DNA from: Pseudoscardovia suis
GTDB taxonomy: Bacteria > Actinomycetota > Actinomycetes > Actinomycetales > Bifidobacteriaceae
Reading direction: 5' to 3'
DNA length: 64,000 nt
Assembly: GCF_002797875.1 (NCBI RefSeq)
Contig: NZ_PGFC01000001.1
Location: 372,001-436,000 of the forward strand
A program made the position numbers and the translations under genes. Under the pieces are notes generated by a model that saw only the letters and a program-made list of their open reading frames with translations, was not told the origin of the DNA and searched no databases. Of the stretch, positions 1-9,391 are shown piece after piece (the stretch's first letter is position 1; each line of letters starts with the position of its first letter).

Positions 1-1442
1 AAGAAGGCGTGAAGGTCGACGAGGCCAAGTTCCGCGAGCTGATGGCGGAGCAGAAGTCCCGCGCCCGTGCGGATGCCCTCAAGAAGCGCGGCAACGTGGA
101 TGTCTCCGTGTATGACGAGATCCGCAAGTCGCTGTCCGCGCCGCAGGAATTCGTGGGTTACACGACGTTCTCCACGCGCTCCACCGTGCTTGGCATCGTC
201 AAGGAAGGCGAAGGCGCCGTGCCGGTGGCGACCGCCCCGTGCAGCGTCGAAGTGATCCTTGACAAGACCCCGTTCTATGCGGAGGCCGGCGGTCAGCTCG
301 CCGACCAAGGCCAGATCCTTACCGATGATGGCGCCGTGCTGGAGGTCGATGACGTGCAGAAGCCGATCAAGGGCCTCACCGTGCATCGCTGCCGTCTCGT
401 CGAAGGACGTCTCATCGCCGGTGCGCAGGTTTCTGCCAACATCGACATGAACCGCCGTGGCGCCATCGCCCGCGCGCACACCGCGACGCACATGGTGCAC
501 AAGGCGCTGCGCGAAGAGCTCGGACCCCAGGCCACGCAGCGTGGCTCCGAAGACGCCCCCAACCGCCTGCGCTTCGACTTCCAGTGGGGCAGCGCCCCCA
601 GCCGCGAAGCGATGAACGCAGTCGAGGCGCGCGTCAACGACAAGCTGCGTGAGAACCTTGCGGTCACCACGCAAGAGATGAAGTTCGACGACGCCATCGC
701 GATGGGCGCCATGCATCTGTTCGGTGAGAAGTACGGCGATGTCGTGCGCGTCGTGAGCATTGGTCAGGACGGTTGGAGCCGTGAGCTGTGCGGCGGCACG
801 CACGTGAGCAACGTGGGCGTCATCGGCCAGGTCACGATTCTTTCCGAAGCCTCCGTCGGCACCGGCACCCGCCGCGTGGACGCTCTCGTGGGCAAGTCCG
901 CTTACGAATACAACGCTCGCGAGCATGCCCTCGTTTCGCAGCTTTCCGACTCTCTCAACGCTCGTCCCGACGAGCTGCAGGACCGCATCGCCAAGCTGCT
1001 GCAGCGCCTCAAGGATTCCGACTCCAAGCTCGCCGCGCTCTACGAGCGTGAGCTTGCGTCCAAGGCGGACGATTACGTGGAGCAGGCACGCACCAGCGCC
1101 GACCCCGTCGTGATCGTCGCGCAGAACGTCGGCGCGTTCGGCTCCAACGATGCGCTGCGCAAGACCGCCATGAGCATCCGCCAGCGCATCGGCGAAGACA
1201 AGCCTGTCATCGTCGCCCTCGCAGGCGTGACCGAAGCAGGCAGCCCCTCGCTCGTGGTCGCCACGAACGACGCGGCCCGCGCCAAGGGCATCAAGGCGGG
1301 CGACCTCGTGCGCACCGCGTCCAAGGTGCTCGGCGGTGGCGGCGGCGGCAAGCCGGACTTCGCGCAGGGCGGCGGTCAAGACGCGTCGAAGATTGGCGCG
1401 GCGCTCGACCAGCTGCGCCATGACGCGATGGCGAAGGCCTGA
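1..1442 (+). CDS. alaS: Alanine--tRNA ligase, C-terminal part (5' end outside window)
   Basis: This is the C-terminal half of alanyl-tRNA synthetase, which charges tRNA-Ala and hydrolyses mischarged Ser/Gly-tRNA-Ala. The reading frame is open to the left edge, so the catalytic domain lies upstream. The visible part carries the editing domain with its zinc-type HxxxH motif (HTATHMVHK, near nt 478) and the later CxxxH motif (ELCGGTH, near nt 784). It ends with the C-Ala domain and its glycine-rich run (nt 1333-1350). Length and order match a complete bacterial AlaS C-terminus with a normal stop at 1440-1442. ruvX follows after 3 nt, so the two are probably co-transcribed, an arrangement common in actinobacteria. 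Confidence 0.97.
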   Translation, partial: EGVKVDEAKFRELMAEQKSRARADALKKRGNVDVSVYDEIRKSLSAPQEFVGYTTFSTRSTVLGIVKEGEGAVPVATAPCSVEVILDKTPFYAEAGGQLADQGQILTDDGAVLEVDDVQKPIKGLTVHRCRLVEGRLIAGAQVSANIDMNRRGAIARAHTATHMVHKALREELGPQATQRGSEDAPNRLRFDFQWGSAPSREAMNAVEARVNDKLRENLAVTTQEMKFDDAIAMGAMHLFGEKYGDVVRVVSIGQDGWSRELCGGTHVSNVGVIGQVTILSEASVGTGTRRVDALVGKSAYEYNAREHALVSQLSDSLNARPDELQDRIAKLLQRLKDSDSKLAALYERELASKADDYVEQARTSADPVVIVAQNVGAFGSNDALRKTAMSIRQRIGEDKPVIVALAGVTEAGSPSLVVATNDAARAKGIKAGDLVRTASKVLGGGGGGKPDFAQGGGQDASKIGAALDQLRHDAMAKA

Positions 1443-1445
1443 CCC

Positions 1446-1898
1446 ATGTCAGTGTGGATGGGCGTCGATTTGGGCAATGCGCGCGTTGGTCTGGCATTGT
1501 CGGACCCCGAACTCACGTTCGCCCATCCCGCAGGGAACCTGCAGGCATACGGTGACTACGACACGACGGTTGAGGATGCGATTGATTGCATCGAAGACAA
1601 CGATGTCGCGCATGTGGTAGTTGGCTACCCCCTGCAGCTCAACGGCAGCGTAGGCGCTTCCGCCCACAAGGCACAAGCTTGGGCGGACCGCCTGCGCTAC
1701 CGTCTGGCGGTCGAAGGATTCGACGGAGTGGATGTGGAGCTGCTCGACGAGCGGCTCACCACGGTGACCGCTCACCATCAGCTGAGCGAAGCCGGCCTGG
1801 GGTCGCGCAAGCACAGGCCGGCCGTCGACCAGCAGTCCGCGGTGGTCATTTTGCAGACCGCCCTTGATAGAATCACGGATCGGCATCACGGCGCATAG
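1446..1898 (+). CDS. ruvX: Putative pre-16S rRNA nuclease / Holliday junction resolvase-like (YqgF family)
   Basis: This is a 150-residue RNase H-fold protein of the RuvX/YqgF family, thought to process the 5' end of 16S rRNA. Near the N-terminus is the family signature MGVDLGNARVGLALSD, whose aspartate is the first acidic catalytic residue. The central LLDERLTTVTA segment and the later RPAVDQQSAVVILQTALD segment carry the remaining conserved acidic and basic residues. Length is typical. It starts 3 nt after alaS and lies upstream of mltG, the usual actinobacterial alaS-ruvX-mltG-aro order. Confidence 0.95.
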   Translation: MSVWMGVDLGNARVGLALSDPELTFAHPAGNLQAYGDYDTTVEDAIDCIEDNDVAHVVVGYPLQLNGSVGASAHKAQAWADRLRYRLAVEGFDGVDVELLDERLTTVTAHHQLSEAGLGSRKHRPAVDQQSAVVILQTALDRITDRHHGA

Positions 1899-2003
1899 TG
1901 GCGACGTAGACGGCGTCGCAGCCAGCGTCGACGGCACAGGCATCACACACATCACAGACGACACAGGCCGCATGGCGCACAGGCAGCGAAGGAAGGAACC
2001 TCG

Positions 2004-3221
2004 GTGGGCGACGATTTTGACTCGTTTTTCGATGACACGAATTTCGAGAAAGTAAGCGATGACCATGACGTGGCGACCCACGGCGAGAGACTTCAGGAAC
2101 AACAGCCTGTGCACAGCCGCCGCGAACTGCGGGAACGCCGCCGCAAGCTGAGCAAACGACGCAACCTGCGCGTCATCTTCATCGTCGTGTTCGTCGTGAT
2201 GGCGCTTGTCGTCGTCTTCACCGTGCGTTCCGTGGCAAGCCGGCGGGGAACCTCGCCCGACAGCCAGCAGTCGACCGCAGAAGCGCTTGATTATTACGAT
2301 TCGCAGGAAGGCGAGGAAGTCCAGTTCACCGTGAACTCCGGCGAGGACGCTTCCACGATTGCCCAGCATCTGGTGCAACAGGACATCGTGAAGACGACCG
2401 AAGGATTCCTTCACGCCGTGAACGCCCAGAATGCCGGTTCGAAGCTGCAGCCCGGTGTATTCACGCTGCGCAAGCACATGAGCTCCGCCAGCGTCGTGGG
2501 CGTGCTCATCGACACCTCCGCCGCGCAGGGCATCCTCCAAGTAAAGTCCGGCGAAACCGTTAGCGATGTCATCAATGCCGCGGCGGCCGCTTCAGGCATC
2601 GATGTCTCGCAGTTCCAGGCGATCATCAGCGCCGGTGGCAACTCCATCCTTCCTGACGAGGCTGGCGGTAGCTACGAAGGCTGGTTCGAACCAGGATCCT
2701 ACAACGTCTCCGATTCCTCCACCACTGCGCAATCGGTCATCACACAGCTCGTGCAGGCGCGAATCGCCAAGCTCGACGAATTGGGCATTCCCGAAGGGCA
2801 GCGCGAAGAGAAGATCAACGTCGCATCCATTATCGAAAATGAGGTCAACAAGGACGAATACCGGGGGAAGGTGTCGCGCGTCATTTACAACCGCCTCGAG
2901 CAGGACATGCCGCTCGGCATGGATTCCGTCGTGGCATATGGCAACGGCGTGGAATCGTCCCAGCTGACCGATGCGATGCTCAACGACCCGTCAAACCCCT
3001 ACAACGACCGTGTGAACAAGGGGCTGCCTCCGACACCCATCAGCAATCCCGGCGACGCATCGCTCAGCGCCGCAATGTCTCCGGAGGAGGGCGACTGGCT
3101 GTATTTCTGCACGGTGAATCTGCAGACGGGCGAAACGAAGTTCACCGCGAGCGAGGACGAGTTCTACCAGTTCCGCGATGAATACAAGCAGTGGCTCGCG
3201 GCCAACGGCCTTGACGGCTGA
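2004..3221 (+). CDS. mltG: Endolytic murein transglycosylase
   Basis: This is a membrane-anchored lytic transglycosylase that cuts nascent glycan strands and sets their length. A GTG start is chosen, preceded by GGAACCTC-type spacing. Residues 1-52 are acidic then very basic (cytoplasmic). One membrane helix spans about residues 54-75. The YceG domain follows, with the catalytic glutamate in INVASIIENEVNK, the MPLGMDS segment and the PYNDRVNKGLPPTPISNPG segment. At 405 residues it is slightly longer than the E. coli protein because of the N-terminal cytoplasmic tail. The 105 nt before it show no obvious promoter, so it is probably in the alaS-ruvX transcript. Confidence 0.95.
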   Translation: MGDDFDSFFDDTNFEKVSDDHDVATHGERLQEQQPVHSRRELRERRRKLSKRRNLRVIFIVVFVVMALVVVFTVRSVASRRGTSPDSQQSTAEALDYYDSQEGEEVQFTVNSGEDASTIAQHLVQQDIVKTTEGFLHAVNAQNAGSKLQPGVFTLRKHMSSASVVGVLIDTSAAQGILQVKSGETVSDVINAAAAASGIDVSQFQAIISAGGNSILPDEAGGSYEGWFEPGSYNVSDSSTTAQSVITQLVQARIAKLDELGIPEGQREEKINVASIIENEVNKDEYRGKVSRVIYNRLEQDMPLGMDSVVAYGNGVESSQLTDAMLNDPSNPYNDRVNKGLPPTPISNPGDASLSAAMSPEEGDWLYFCTVNLQTGETKFTASEDEFYQFRDEYKQWLAANGLDG

Positions 3222-3306
3222 CCGGGTGCAACGGAACCCCGGTTCTTTCTCATAAGACGCCGGCGAAAGCCGGGCGGGGCTCACGACAACACCGGAGAGC
3301 ACACCT

Positions 3307-3371
3307 GAGGGCGCAGTGAGTGTGGCGCACGTCTTGCACAGTGGACGTGCGCCACGCTGCATTGTGCCCTC
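3307..3371. repeat. Long imperfect palindrome / cruciform-forming hairpin
   Basis: The inner arms GTGGCGCACGTC (3322-3333) and GACGTGCGCCAC (3344-3355) are perfect reverse complements around a 10-nt loop. The outer arms GAGGGCGCAGTG (3307-3318) and CATTGTGCCCTC (3360-3371) pair with few mismatches. No T-run follows directly. It may act as a bidirectional terminator or a protein site. Confidence 0.75.
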
Positions 3372-3484
3372 TTCCGTATGATGGACATTCAGACGTAGCA
3401 AGGGCCACCAAGGGCGGCGGTGAGAGGCGATCCGGATTGGCGTGCCATGCGCCTATGCAGACCCGCGGTGTGTGCTTTCGCGTA

Positions 3485-3535
3485 AAGTGGTCCCTTGTAG
3501 ACAACTGGTCCTGGCAAGGACAGACAAGTGGTCCC
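3485..3535 (+). promoter_or_regulatory. Three direct repeats upstream of aroC
   Basis: AAGTGGTCCC (3485-3494), AACTGGTCCT (3503-3512) and AAGTGGTCCC (3526-3535) sit in direct orientation, the last just before the AAAGGAG ribosome site of aroC. Repeats this close to the start suggest operator copies or a leader RNA element. No regulator can be named. Confidence 0.4.
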
Positions 3536-3552
3536 GGTAAAGGAGTAATGCG

Positions 3553-4746
3553 ATGTTGCGTTGGCAGACGGCAGGCGAATCACACGGCGAGGCCTTGGTG
3601 GCCATGATCGAGGGCCTTCCCGCAGGGGTCCAGGTCACAAGCGAAGACATTCGCCAGGCCCTTGCCCGCCGCCGCCTTGGCTACGGCAGGGGAGCGCGCA
3701 TGAAGTTCGAACAGGACCAGGTGCGCATGCTCACCGGCGTGCGCCACGGTTCGACGCTCGGTTCTCCGGTCGCCATCGAAATCGGCAACACCGAATGGCC
3801 CAAGTGGACGCAGGTCATGAGCGCCGACCCGCTGCCGGAAGGCACCGTGCTGCCCGAGGAAGGACGCAACGCCCCGCTGAGCAGGCCGCGCCCTGGTCAC
3901 GCTGACCTCACCGGCATGCGCAAATACGGTTTCGACGACGCCCGTCCGGTGCTTGAACGCTCCTCCGCGCGCGAGACCGCATCCCGCGTGGCCTTGGGTG
4001 CCGTTGCCGCGAAATTCCTCGAACAGTCCGTCGGCATCCGCACCGTGTCGCATGTCGTGTCGCTGGGCGGCGTGCATGCCGATGCCTCGCTGCCTCTTCC
4101 GCGCCCTGACGACGTGGACGCTTTGGACGCCTCCGCCACCCGCACCCTCGACAAGGACGCCGAGGAACGCATGAAGCAGCGCATTGACGAGGCGAAGTCG
4201 CAAGGCGACACCCTTGGCGGCGTCGTCGAAGTCATTGCATACGGCGTGCCTGCAGGACTGGGCACGTATGTGGAATCTGATCGTCGTCTCGACGCCGCCC
4301 TCGCCGGAGCCCTCATGGGCATCCAGGCCATCAAGGGCGTGGAAGTGGGCGATGGCTTCGCCGAGGCCGAGCGTCCTGGCAGCCAGGCGCATGACGAGAT
4401 CATCACCGACGAGGACGGTCGCATCCACCGTCTGTCCAATCGCGCCGGCGGCATCGAAGGCGGCATGTCCAATGGCGAGCCGATTCGCGTGCGCGCCGCG
4501 ATGAAGCCCATCCCGTCGCTGCCACGTGCATTGCGCACCGTCAATGTGCTCACGGGCGAAGCCGCCACCGCCATCAACCAGCGTTCTGACGCCACCGCGG
4601 TTCCCGCTGCCGCAGTGGTGGCCGAGGCGATGGTGAGGCTCACCCTTGCGCAATTCGTTCTTGAGAAATTCGGCGGAGACAGCGTCTTCGAAGTCAAGCG
4701 CAACGCTCAGGCCTATGTTGCATCATGGCCTGAGCACATGCGCTGA
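3553..4746 (+). CDS. aroC: Chorismate synthase
   Basis: This enzyme catalyses the last shikimate step, turning 5-enolpyruvylshikimate 3-phosphate into chorismate with reduced FMN. It starts [21 protein letters not shown], with the family motif GESHG. The internal [30 protein letters not shown] segment and the late [17 protein letters not shown] segment are the other two chorismate synthase signatures. At 397 residues it has typical actinobacterial length. A strong AAAGGAG lies 6 nt before the ATG. aroKB follows after 11 nt, forming an aroC-aroKB-aroQ operon. Confidence 0.98.
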   Translation: MLRWQTAGESHGEALVAMIEGLPAGVQVTSEDIRQALARRRLGYGRGARMKFEQDQVRMLTGVRHGSTLGSPVAIEIGNTEWPKWTQVMSADPLPEGTVLPEEGRNAPLSRPRPGHADLTGMRKYGFDDARPVLERSSARETASRVALGAVAAKFLEQSVGIRTVSHVVSLGGVHADASLPLPRPDDVDALDASATRTLDKDAEERMKQRIDEAKSQGDTLGGVVEVIAYGVPAGLGTYVESDRRLDAALAGALMGIQAIKGVEVGDGFAEAERPGSQAHDEIITDEDGRIHRLSNRAGGIEGGMSNGEPIRVRAAMKPIPSLPRALRTVNVLTGEAATAINQRSDATAVPAAAVVAEAMVRLTLAQFVLEKFGGDSVFEVKRNAQAYVASWPEHMR

Positions 4747-4757
4747 GGAGGCAGGCA

Positions 4758-6599
4758 ATGCCCAATCATCACAGGCCGCATCGCCGTCCCAGCCGGCATG
4801 AGGACGACGCTCCGATCCGTCACGGCGCAACCAAAGGCGGCTCGTTCAAAGGCCGCTCGCACCAGCATCGCAGCGCCAGCCATTCAGGCTTCCGACCGTC
4901 GGGCCGCGGAAGCAGCCAGCAGCGCTCGACCCGCTCCCGGCGGGACAACATGCCGGTCGTGAACGTGGCGCGACTGAGCGCGCCCAACCGCCCGGTCGCC
5001 GTGTTCATCGGCATGCCGGGCGCCGGCAAGACACGCATCGGCACCGAGGTCGCACACCTGCTCGGTCTGGGATTCGTTGATTCCGACGAGCAGATCGAAA
5101 AACGCGAGCATGAGTCGATTCCCTCGATTTTCGCCACCCGCGGCGAACCGGAATTCCGCCGGATCGAGAACGAAGTCGTTGAGGACCTCCTGGGATCGTT
5201 CGAAGGAATCCTCTCGCTCGGCGGCGGCTCGCCCATGCATGAGGGCACGCGCGCCGCGCTCGAACGCTACGTGCAGGACGGCGGCACCATCGTGTATCTG
5301 CGCGCCGACCCGGAAGAGGCCATGGTGCGTTCCCAGCATGGCGGCAACAGGCCGCTGCTCGCGCATGACGCGCGAACGCGGTGGATGAATCTTTACAAAC
5401 AACGAGACCCGGTGTATTCCCGCATCGCCACCGTCATCGTGGCGACACGCGGCAAGACGCCGGCCAAAGCAGCGAAAGCGGTGATGGAAGGCATGAACGA
5501 ACGAATCGTACACGTGACCGGCAGCGCCATCGAACCCTATGATGTGCGCATCGGATCAGGGGTGATCAACCACCTGCCGCAGGTACTGGGCGAGCGCCCG
5601 GTGCGTGTGGCGCTGATCCACACCAGCTCCGTGCAGCGCCATTCCGACAAGGCGCGCACAATCCTGCGAGTGGCAGGCTATGAGGTGAGCGACATCACGA
5701 TCCCCGACGCAGAGGCGGGCAAAACCATCGAGGTTGCCAACAACATCTGGAGGCGCCTCGGGCAGGAAGGCTTCACCCGCTCCGACGCCATCGTCGGCCT
5801 GGGCGGGGGAGCGTGCACCGACCTCGCGGGCTTCGTGGCGGCGACGTGGATGCGCGGCATCCGCTACGTGAACTGCCCCACCTCCTTGCTGGCGATGGTC
5901 GATGCCTCCACCGGCGGCAAGACCGGCATCAACACCGAGGAAGGCAAGAACCTCGTCGGCAGCTTCTACACGCCGGCAGGCGTCCTCGCTGACCTTGACG
6001 CGCTTTCCACCCTTCCCAACGACATCTTCGTCGAAGGCTTGGGCGAAGTCGCCAAATCCGGTTTCATCAAGGACCCGCAGATTCTCACGATTCTCGAAGA
6101 GCATGCCGACGAACTGCGCACTTTCGACTGCACTGCCGTCAGCCCCGAGCTCATGGAAGTCATCAGCGAACTCATCGAACGCACGGTGACCGTCAAGGCC
6201 TACCATGTCAGCGCCGACCTCAAGGAAAAGGGCCTGCGTGAATTCCTCAACTACGGCCACACCCTCGGCCACGCCATCGAGAAGACCGAACACTTCCGCT
6301 GGCGCCACGGCCAGGCCGTCGCCGTCGGCATGGTGTATGCGGCGGAACTGTCGCGCCTCACCGGTCACATCGACCAGCAACTCGTGGACTATCACCGCAA
6401 CCTGCTTAAGTCCTTGGGGCTGCGCACCAGCTGGAACGGCGCCTCATTCGACGACGTGCTCGCGCTCATGCACCGCGATAAGAAGGCCCGCGGCAACATG
6501 CTGCGCTTCGTCATCCTCGAATCGGTCGGGCATCCGATCCATCTCGACGGACCCGACGAAGACGCGTTGCGCGAAGCATTCAGCCTCATCAATCAGTGA
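4758..6599 (+). CDS. aroKB: Bifunctional shikimate kinase / 3-dehydroquinate synthase
   Basis: A fusion of two shikimate enzymes. Residues 1-70 are a basic, probably disordered tail rich in His, Arg and Ser. The kinase follows at about 75-240, with P-loop GMPGAGKT, the shikimate-binding DSD and FRRIE segments and a GGGSP motif. From about residue 250 comes dehydroquinate synthase, with [19 protein letters not shown], the metal and substrate region TGGKTGIN, and the metal-binding [11 protein letters not shown] and [10 protein letters not shown] segments. At 613 residues both domains are full length. AroK-AroB fusions are known in bifidobacteria and support that assignment. The gene sits 11 nt after aroC. 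Confidence 0.97.
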   Translation: MPNHHRPHRRPSRHEDDAPIRHGATKGGSFKGRSHQHRSASHSGFRPSGRGSSQQRSTRSRRDNMPVVNVARLSAPNRPVAVFIGMPGAGKTRIGTEVAHLLGLGFVDSDEQIEKREHESIPSIFATRGEPEFRRIENEVVEDLLGSFEGILSLGGGSPMHEGTRAALERYVQDGGTIVYLRADPEEAMVRSQHGGNRPLLAHDARTRWMNLYKQRDPVYSRIATVIVATRGKTPAKAAKAVMEGMNERIVHVTGSAIEPYDVRIGSGVINHLPQVLGERPVRVALIHTSSVQRHSDKARTILRVAGYEVSDITIPDAEAGKTIEVANNIWRRLGQEGFTRSDAIVGLGGGACTDLAGFVAATWMRGIRYVNCPTSLLAMVDASTGGKTGINTEEGKNLVGSFYTPAGVLADLDALSTLPNDIFVEGLGEVAKSGFIKDPQILTILEEHADELRTFDCTAVSPELMEVISELIERTVTVKAYHVSADLKEKGLREFLNYGHTLGHAIEKTEHFRWRHGQAVAVGMVYAAELSRLTGHIDQQLVDYHRNLLKSLGLRTSWNGASFDDVLALMHRDKKARGNMLRFVILESVGHPIHLDGPDEDALREAFSLINQ

Positions 6600-6685
6600 A
6601 CAAGTGAACGCCGCCGGGTCTGCCGGCCGACCACGACGGGCCGGTCGGCACATCATCGGCATCGGACATTCGAGAAAGGAACCCC

Positions 6686-7183
6686 ATGACACAGGCCATC
6701 CAGACAGGAACGGCGCATTTCGCCGCCAATAAGATTGTCGTCGTCAACGGCCCCAACCTCGGCCGCCTCGGCGTGCGCGAACCGGACGTATATGGTCATC
6801 AGGACCTCAAGCAGCTGCGCCAGCTGTGCGTCGCATGGGCCAAGGAATACGGCTTTGAGGTGGACGTGCGCCAAAGCGATGACGAAGCCGAGGTCATCGG
6901 CTGGATGCATCAGGCGGTGGACCGCCGCACGCCGGTCGTGCTCAACCCGGCCGCTTTCACGCATTACAGCTACGGGCTGCGCGACGCCGCCGTGCAGGTG
7001 ACCGACGCCGGGCTGCCGCTGATGGAAGTGCATATTTCGAACCCTGCCGGCCGCGAATCCTTCCGCAGGCTCTCGGTGATTTCGCCGATCGCCACCGGAA
7101 CGATCACGGGCATGGGCTTCTACGGCTACAAGCTCGCCATCGAGTCGATCGCCGTGCTCATTCAGGCAAGCCAGCAGGCCTAG
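6686..7183 (+). CDS. aroQ: 3-dehydroquinate dehydratase, type II
   Basis: This enzyme dehydrates 3-dehydroquinate in the shikimate pathway. Family motifs are VVNGPNLGRLGVREPDVYG, with the catalytic tyrosine at its end, NPAAFTHYSYGLRDA, and EVHISNPAGRE with the catalytic histidine. At 165 residues it has a short extra N-terminal arm before the first strand. The ribosome site AGAAAGGAA precedes the ATG. It ends the aroC-aroKB-aroQ set; the 86-nt gap before it shows no promoter I can defend. Confidence 0.96.
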   Translation: MTQAIQTGTAHFAANKIVVVNGPNLGRLGVREPDVYGHQDLKQLRQLCVAWAKEYGFEVDVRQSDDEAEVIGWMHQAVDRRTPVVLNPAAFTHYSYGLRDAAVQVTDAGLPLMEVHISNPAGRESFRRLSVISPIATGTITGMGFYGYKLAIESIAVLIQASQQA

Positions 7184-7285
7184 GCCTCTTCCTTCCGGCG
7201 CGCCACAGGCGGCAAGGCGCCCCGGGCGCCCCGGACGGCTTATCGGTATCATGCCGCAACGGTTGCTGTCCGCAAGCGATTCCAA

Positions 7286-7320
7286 CGAGTCCGCCGCCGC
7301 GCGACACGGCGACGGACTCG
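7286..7320. terminator. Hairpin between aroQ and pyrG
   Basis: CGAGTCCG (7286-7293) pairs with CGGACTCG (7313-7320) around a GC-rich loop. No T-run follows, so it is a hairpin in the right place for ending the aro transcript rather than a classical intrinsic terminator. Confidence 0.45.
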
Positions 7321-7348
7321 TCTGCTTGAGCTGATACCATGGAGTTCC

Positions 7349-9076
7349 ATGGTCATTGAACATGGAATCTCTCAGGATCACGTCACGAAGCATATTTTTG
7401 TCACCGGTGGTGTCGTTTCATCTCTTGGTAAAGGTCTGACCGCTTCTTCGCTCGGACGGCTCCTTCGCAGCCGTGGCCTGCGCGTTTTGCAGCAGAAGCT
7501 CGACCCCTACATCAACGTTGACCCGGGAACCATGAACCCCTTCCAGCATGGCGAAGTGTATGTCACCGAAGACGGCGCCGAGACCGATCTCGATATCGGC
7601 CACTACGAGCGTTTCCTCGATGTTCCGCTCTCCCAGAAGGCCAACGTCACCACGGGCCAGATTTACCAGTCCGTGCTGCGCAAGGAGCGCGCCGGCGAAT
7701 ACCTGGGCCAGTGTGTGCAGGTCATTCCTCACATCACCAACGAAATCAAGAGCCGCATGCGCGCCCAGGCGTCCGACAAGGTCGATGTGATCATCACCGA
7801 GATCGGTGGCACCGTCGGCGACATCGAATCGCAGCCGTTCCTTGAGGCGGCCCGTGAGGTGCGCCGTGAACTGGGCGAAACGAACTGCATGTTCGTGCAC
7901 GTCTCCCTCGTCCCGTACATCGCCTCCGCACATGAGCTCAAGACCAAGCCGACGCAGCATTCCGTCATGAGCCTGCGCCAGCTGGGCATCCGCCCGGATG
8001 CGCTCGTGCTGCGCTCCGACCGTCCGCTCGGCAAGGGCATCAAGGACAAGATCTCGCTGATGTGCGACGTGGACGAAGAGGCCGTCGTCAACTGCGTCGA
8101 CTGCTCGTCCATCTACGACATCCCGAAAGTGCTGTTCGACGAGGGCCTCGACGCCTACGTCGTGCGCAAGCTCGAACTGCCGTTCCACGACGTGGATTGG
8201 GCGGAATGGTCCGACCTTCTCGAGCGCGTGCATCATCCCAAGGAAGAAGTGTCCATCGCCATCGTCGGCAAGTACATCGACCTGCCGGACGCCTACCTGT
8301 CCGTCACCGAAGCCCTGAAGGCCGGTGGCTTCGGCAACTGGGCGAAGACGAATGTGCTGTGGATCCCCGCCGACAGCTGCGCCACGATGGAAGGCGCCGA
8401 GCGTGCGCTGGGCAACGTCGACGGCATCGTGATCCCCGGTGGCTTCGGCATCCGCGGCATCGAAGGCAAGATCGGCGCGCTGCGCTGGGCCCGCGAAAAG
8501 AAGGTGCCGGCGCTCGGCCTGTGCCTGGGCCTGCAGTCCATGGTCATCGAGTACGCCCGTGACGTGCTGGGAATCGAAGACGCCAATTCCACCGAGTTCG
8601 CTCCCGATTGCGAGCATCCGGTCATCGCCACGATGGAAGAGCAGAAGAAGTACGTCGAGCAGGGCGGCGACATGGGCCACACGATGCGCCTCGGCGCTTA
8701 CCCGGCCGTGCTCCGCGAAGGTTCGCTCGTCGCACAGCTGTATGGTTCGACGAACGTCAGCGAACGCCACCGCCATCGTTACGAGGTGAACGTCGACTAC
8801 AAGCAGAGCCTTGAGGATGCCGGCTTGGTGATTTCGGGCACGAGCCCGGACGGTGAGCTCACCGAATTCGTGGAGCTGCCCCAGGATGTGCATCCGTTCT
8901 ACGTGGGCACGCAGGCGCATCCGGAGTTCAAGAGCCGTCCGACGAAGCCGCATCCGCTGTTCAAGGGTCTCGTCGCCGCCGCGCTCGAGCACAAGCATGA
9001 GCGCGAGGCCGAGCTGACCCGCCAGATGCAGCAGGAGCAGCAGGAGGAACAGGCCGAGAAGAAGGAAAACCTCTAA
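7349..9076 (+). CDS. pyrG: CTP synthase
   Basis: This enzyme aminates UTP to CTP using glutamine and ATP. The N-terminal synthetase domain starts [15 protein letters not shown], with the ammonia ligase P-loop region. The C-terminal class I glutaminase domain carries the oxyanion region GGFGIRG, the nucleophile elbow GLCLGLQSM with its cysteine, and the late [11 protein letters not shown] with catalytic His and Glu. At 575 residues it is normal except for a short Glu/Gln-rich C-terminal tail. The ATG at 7349 lies 13 codons before the first conserved residues, and the true start could be slightly different. A strong hairpin follows at 9115-9150. Confidence 0.97.
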   Translation: MVIEHGISQDHVTKHIFVTGGVVSSLGKGLTASSLGRLLRSRGLRVLQQKLDPYINVDPGTMNPFQHGEVYVTEDGAETDLDIGHYERFLDVPLSQKANVTTGQIYQSVLRKERAGEYLGQCVQVIPHITNEIKSRMRAQASDKVDVIITEIGGTVGDIESQPFLEAAREVRRELGETNCMFVHVSLVPYIASAHELKTKPTQHSVMSLRQLGIRPDALVLRSDRPLGKGIKDKISLMCDVDEEAVVNCVDCSSIYDIPKVLFDEGLDAYVVRKLELPFHDVDWAEWSDLLERVHHPKEEVSIAIVGKYIDLPDAYLSVTEALKAGGFGNWAKTNVLWIPADSCATMEGAERALGNVDGIVIPGGFGIRGIEGKIGALRWAREKKVPALGLCLGLQSMVIEYARDVLGIEDANSTEFAPDCEHPVIATMEEQKKYVEQGGDMGHTMRLGAYPAVLREGSLVAQLYGSTNVSERHRHRYEVNVDYKQSLEDAGLVISGTSPDGELTEFVELPQDVHPFYVGTQAHPEFKSRPTKPHPLFKGLVAAALEHKHEREAELTRQMQQEQQEEQAEKKENL

Positions 9077-9114
9077 AGCCTGAAGCATCTGCATAAAACA
9101 GCGCATATGCGATC

Positions 9115-9150
9115 GCCGCGGCGCGGACCCATGGAGGTTCGCGCCGCGGC
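9115..9150 (+). terminator. Terminator-like hairpin after pyrG
   Basis: GCCGCGGCGCGGACC (9115-9129) pairs with GGTTCGCGCCGCGGC (9136-9150) with a single G-T wobble and a 6-nt loop, followed by TTGCTTTC. Confidence 0.7.
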
Positions 9151-9391
9151 TTGCTTTCGGGCCGGCTTGCTTTGGAGATTTGCTTTCAGGCGGCTTGCGC
9201 ATTGCCTGCGACGGCTTGGATCTGCGGCAACACCGGCAGATTGCGCAAATGCCGAGGGCGGGCGGTAGCATGACTAAGTCAGTCGCGTTACAATGTCGGA
9301 ATCGGATGTCGACGATTTTGGGGAACGCGGCATCATAAGCATGCGCGTGACATTCACTTCCGTGCGGAAGCATAAGGAGCGATTCATTTTC

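Larger units (their letters stand above)
3222..3552. other. 331-nt gap between mltG and aroC with a long palindrome and triple repeat
   Basis: No gene is visible. A small CCGGC-GAAA-GCCGG hairpin lies just downstream of mltG (3261-3275). A 65-nt near-perfect palindrome follows at 3307-3371. Three GGTCC-type direct repeats precede the aroC start. The gap probably contains the end of the alaS-mltG transcript and the control region of the aro operon. Confidence 0.6.

Noticed and set aside
1449-2540. 363-residue minus-strand frame opposite ruvX and mltG
   Set aside because: Antisense shadow of two clear genes; composition is what reversed coding sequence gives.
7418-9373. 651-residue minus-strand frame opposite pyrG
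   Set aside because: Antisense shadow of CTP synthase; no start signal or domain.
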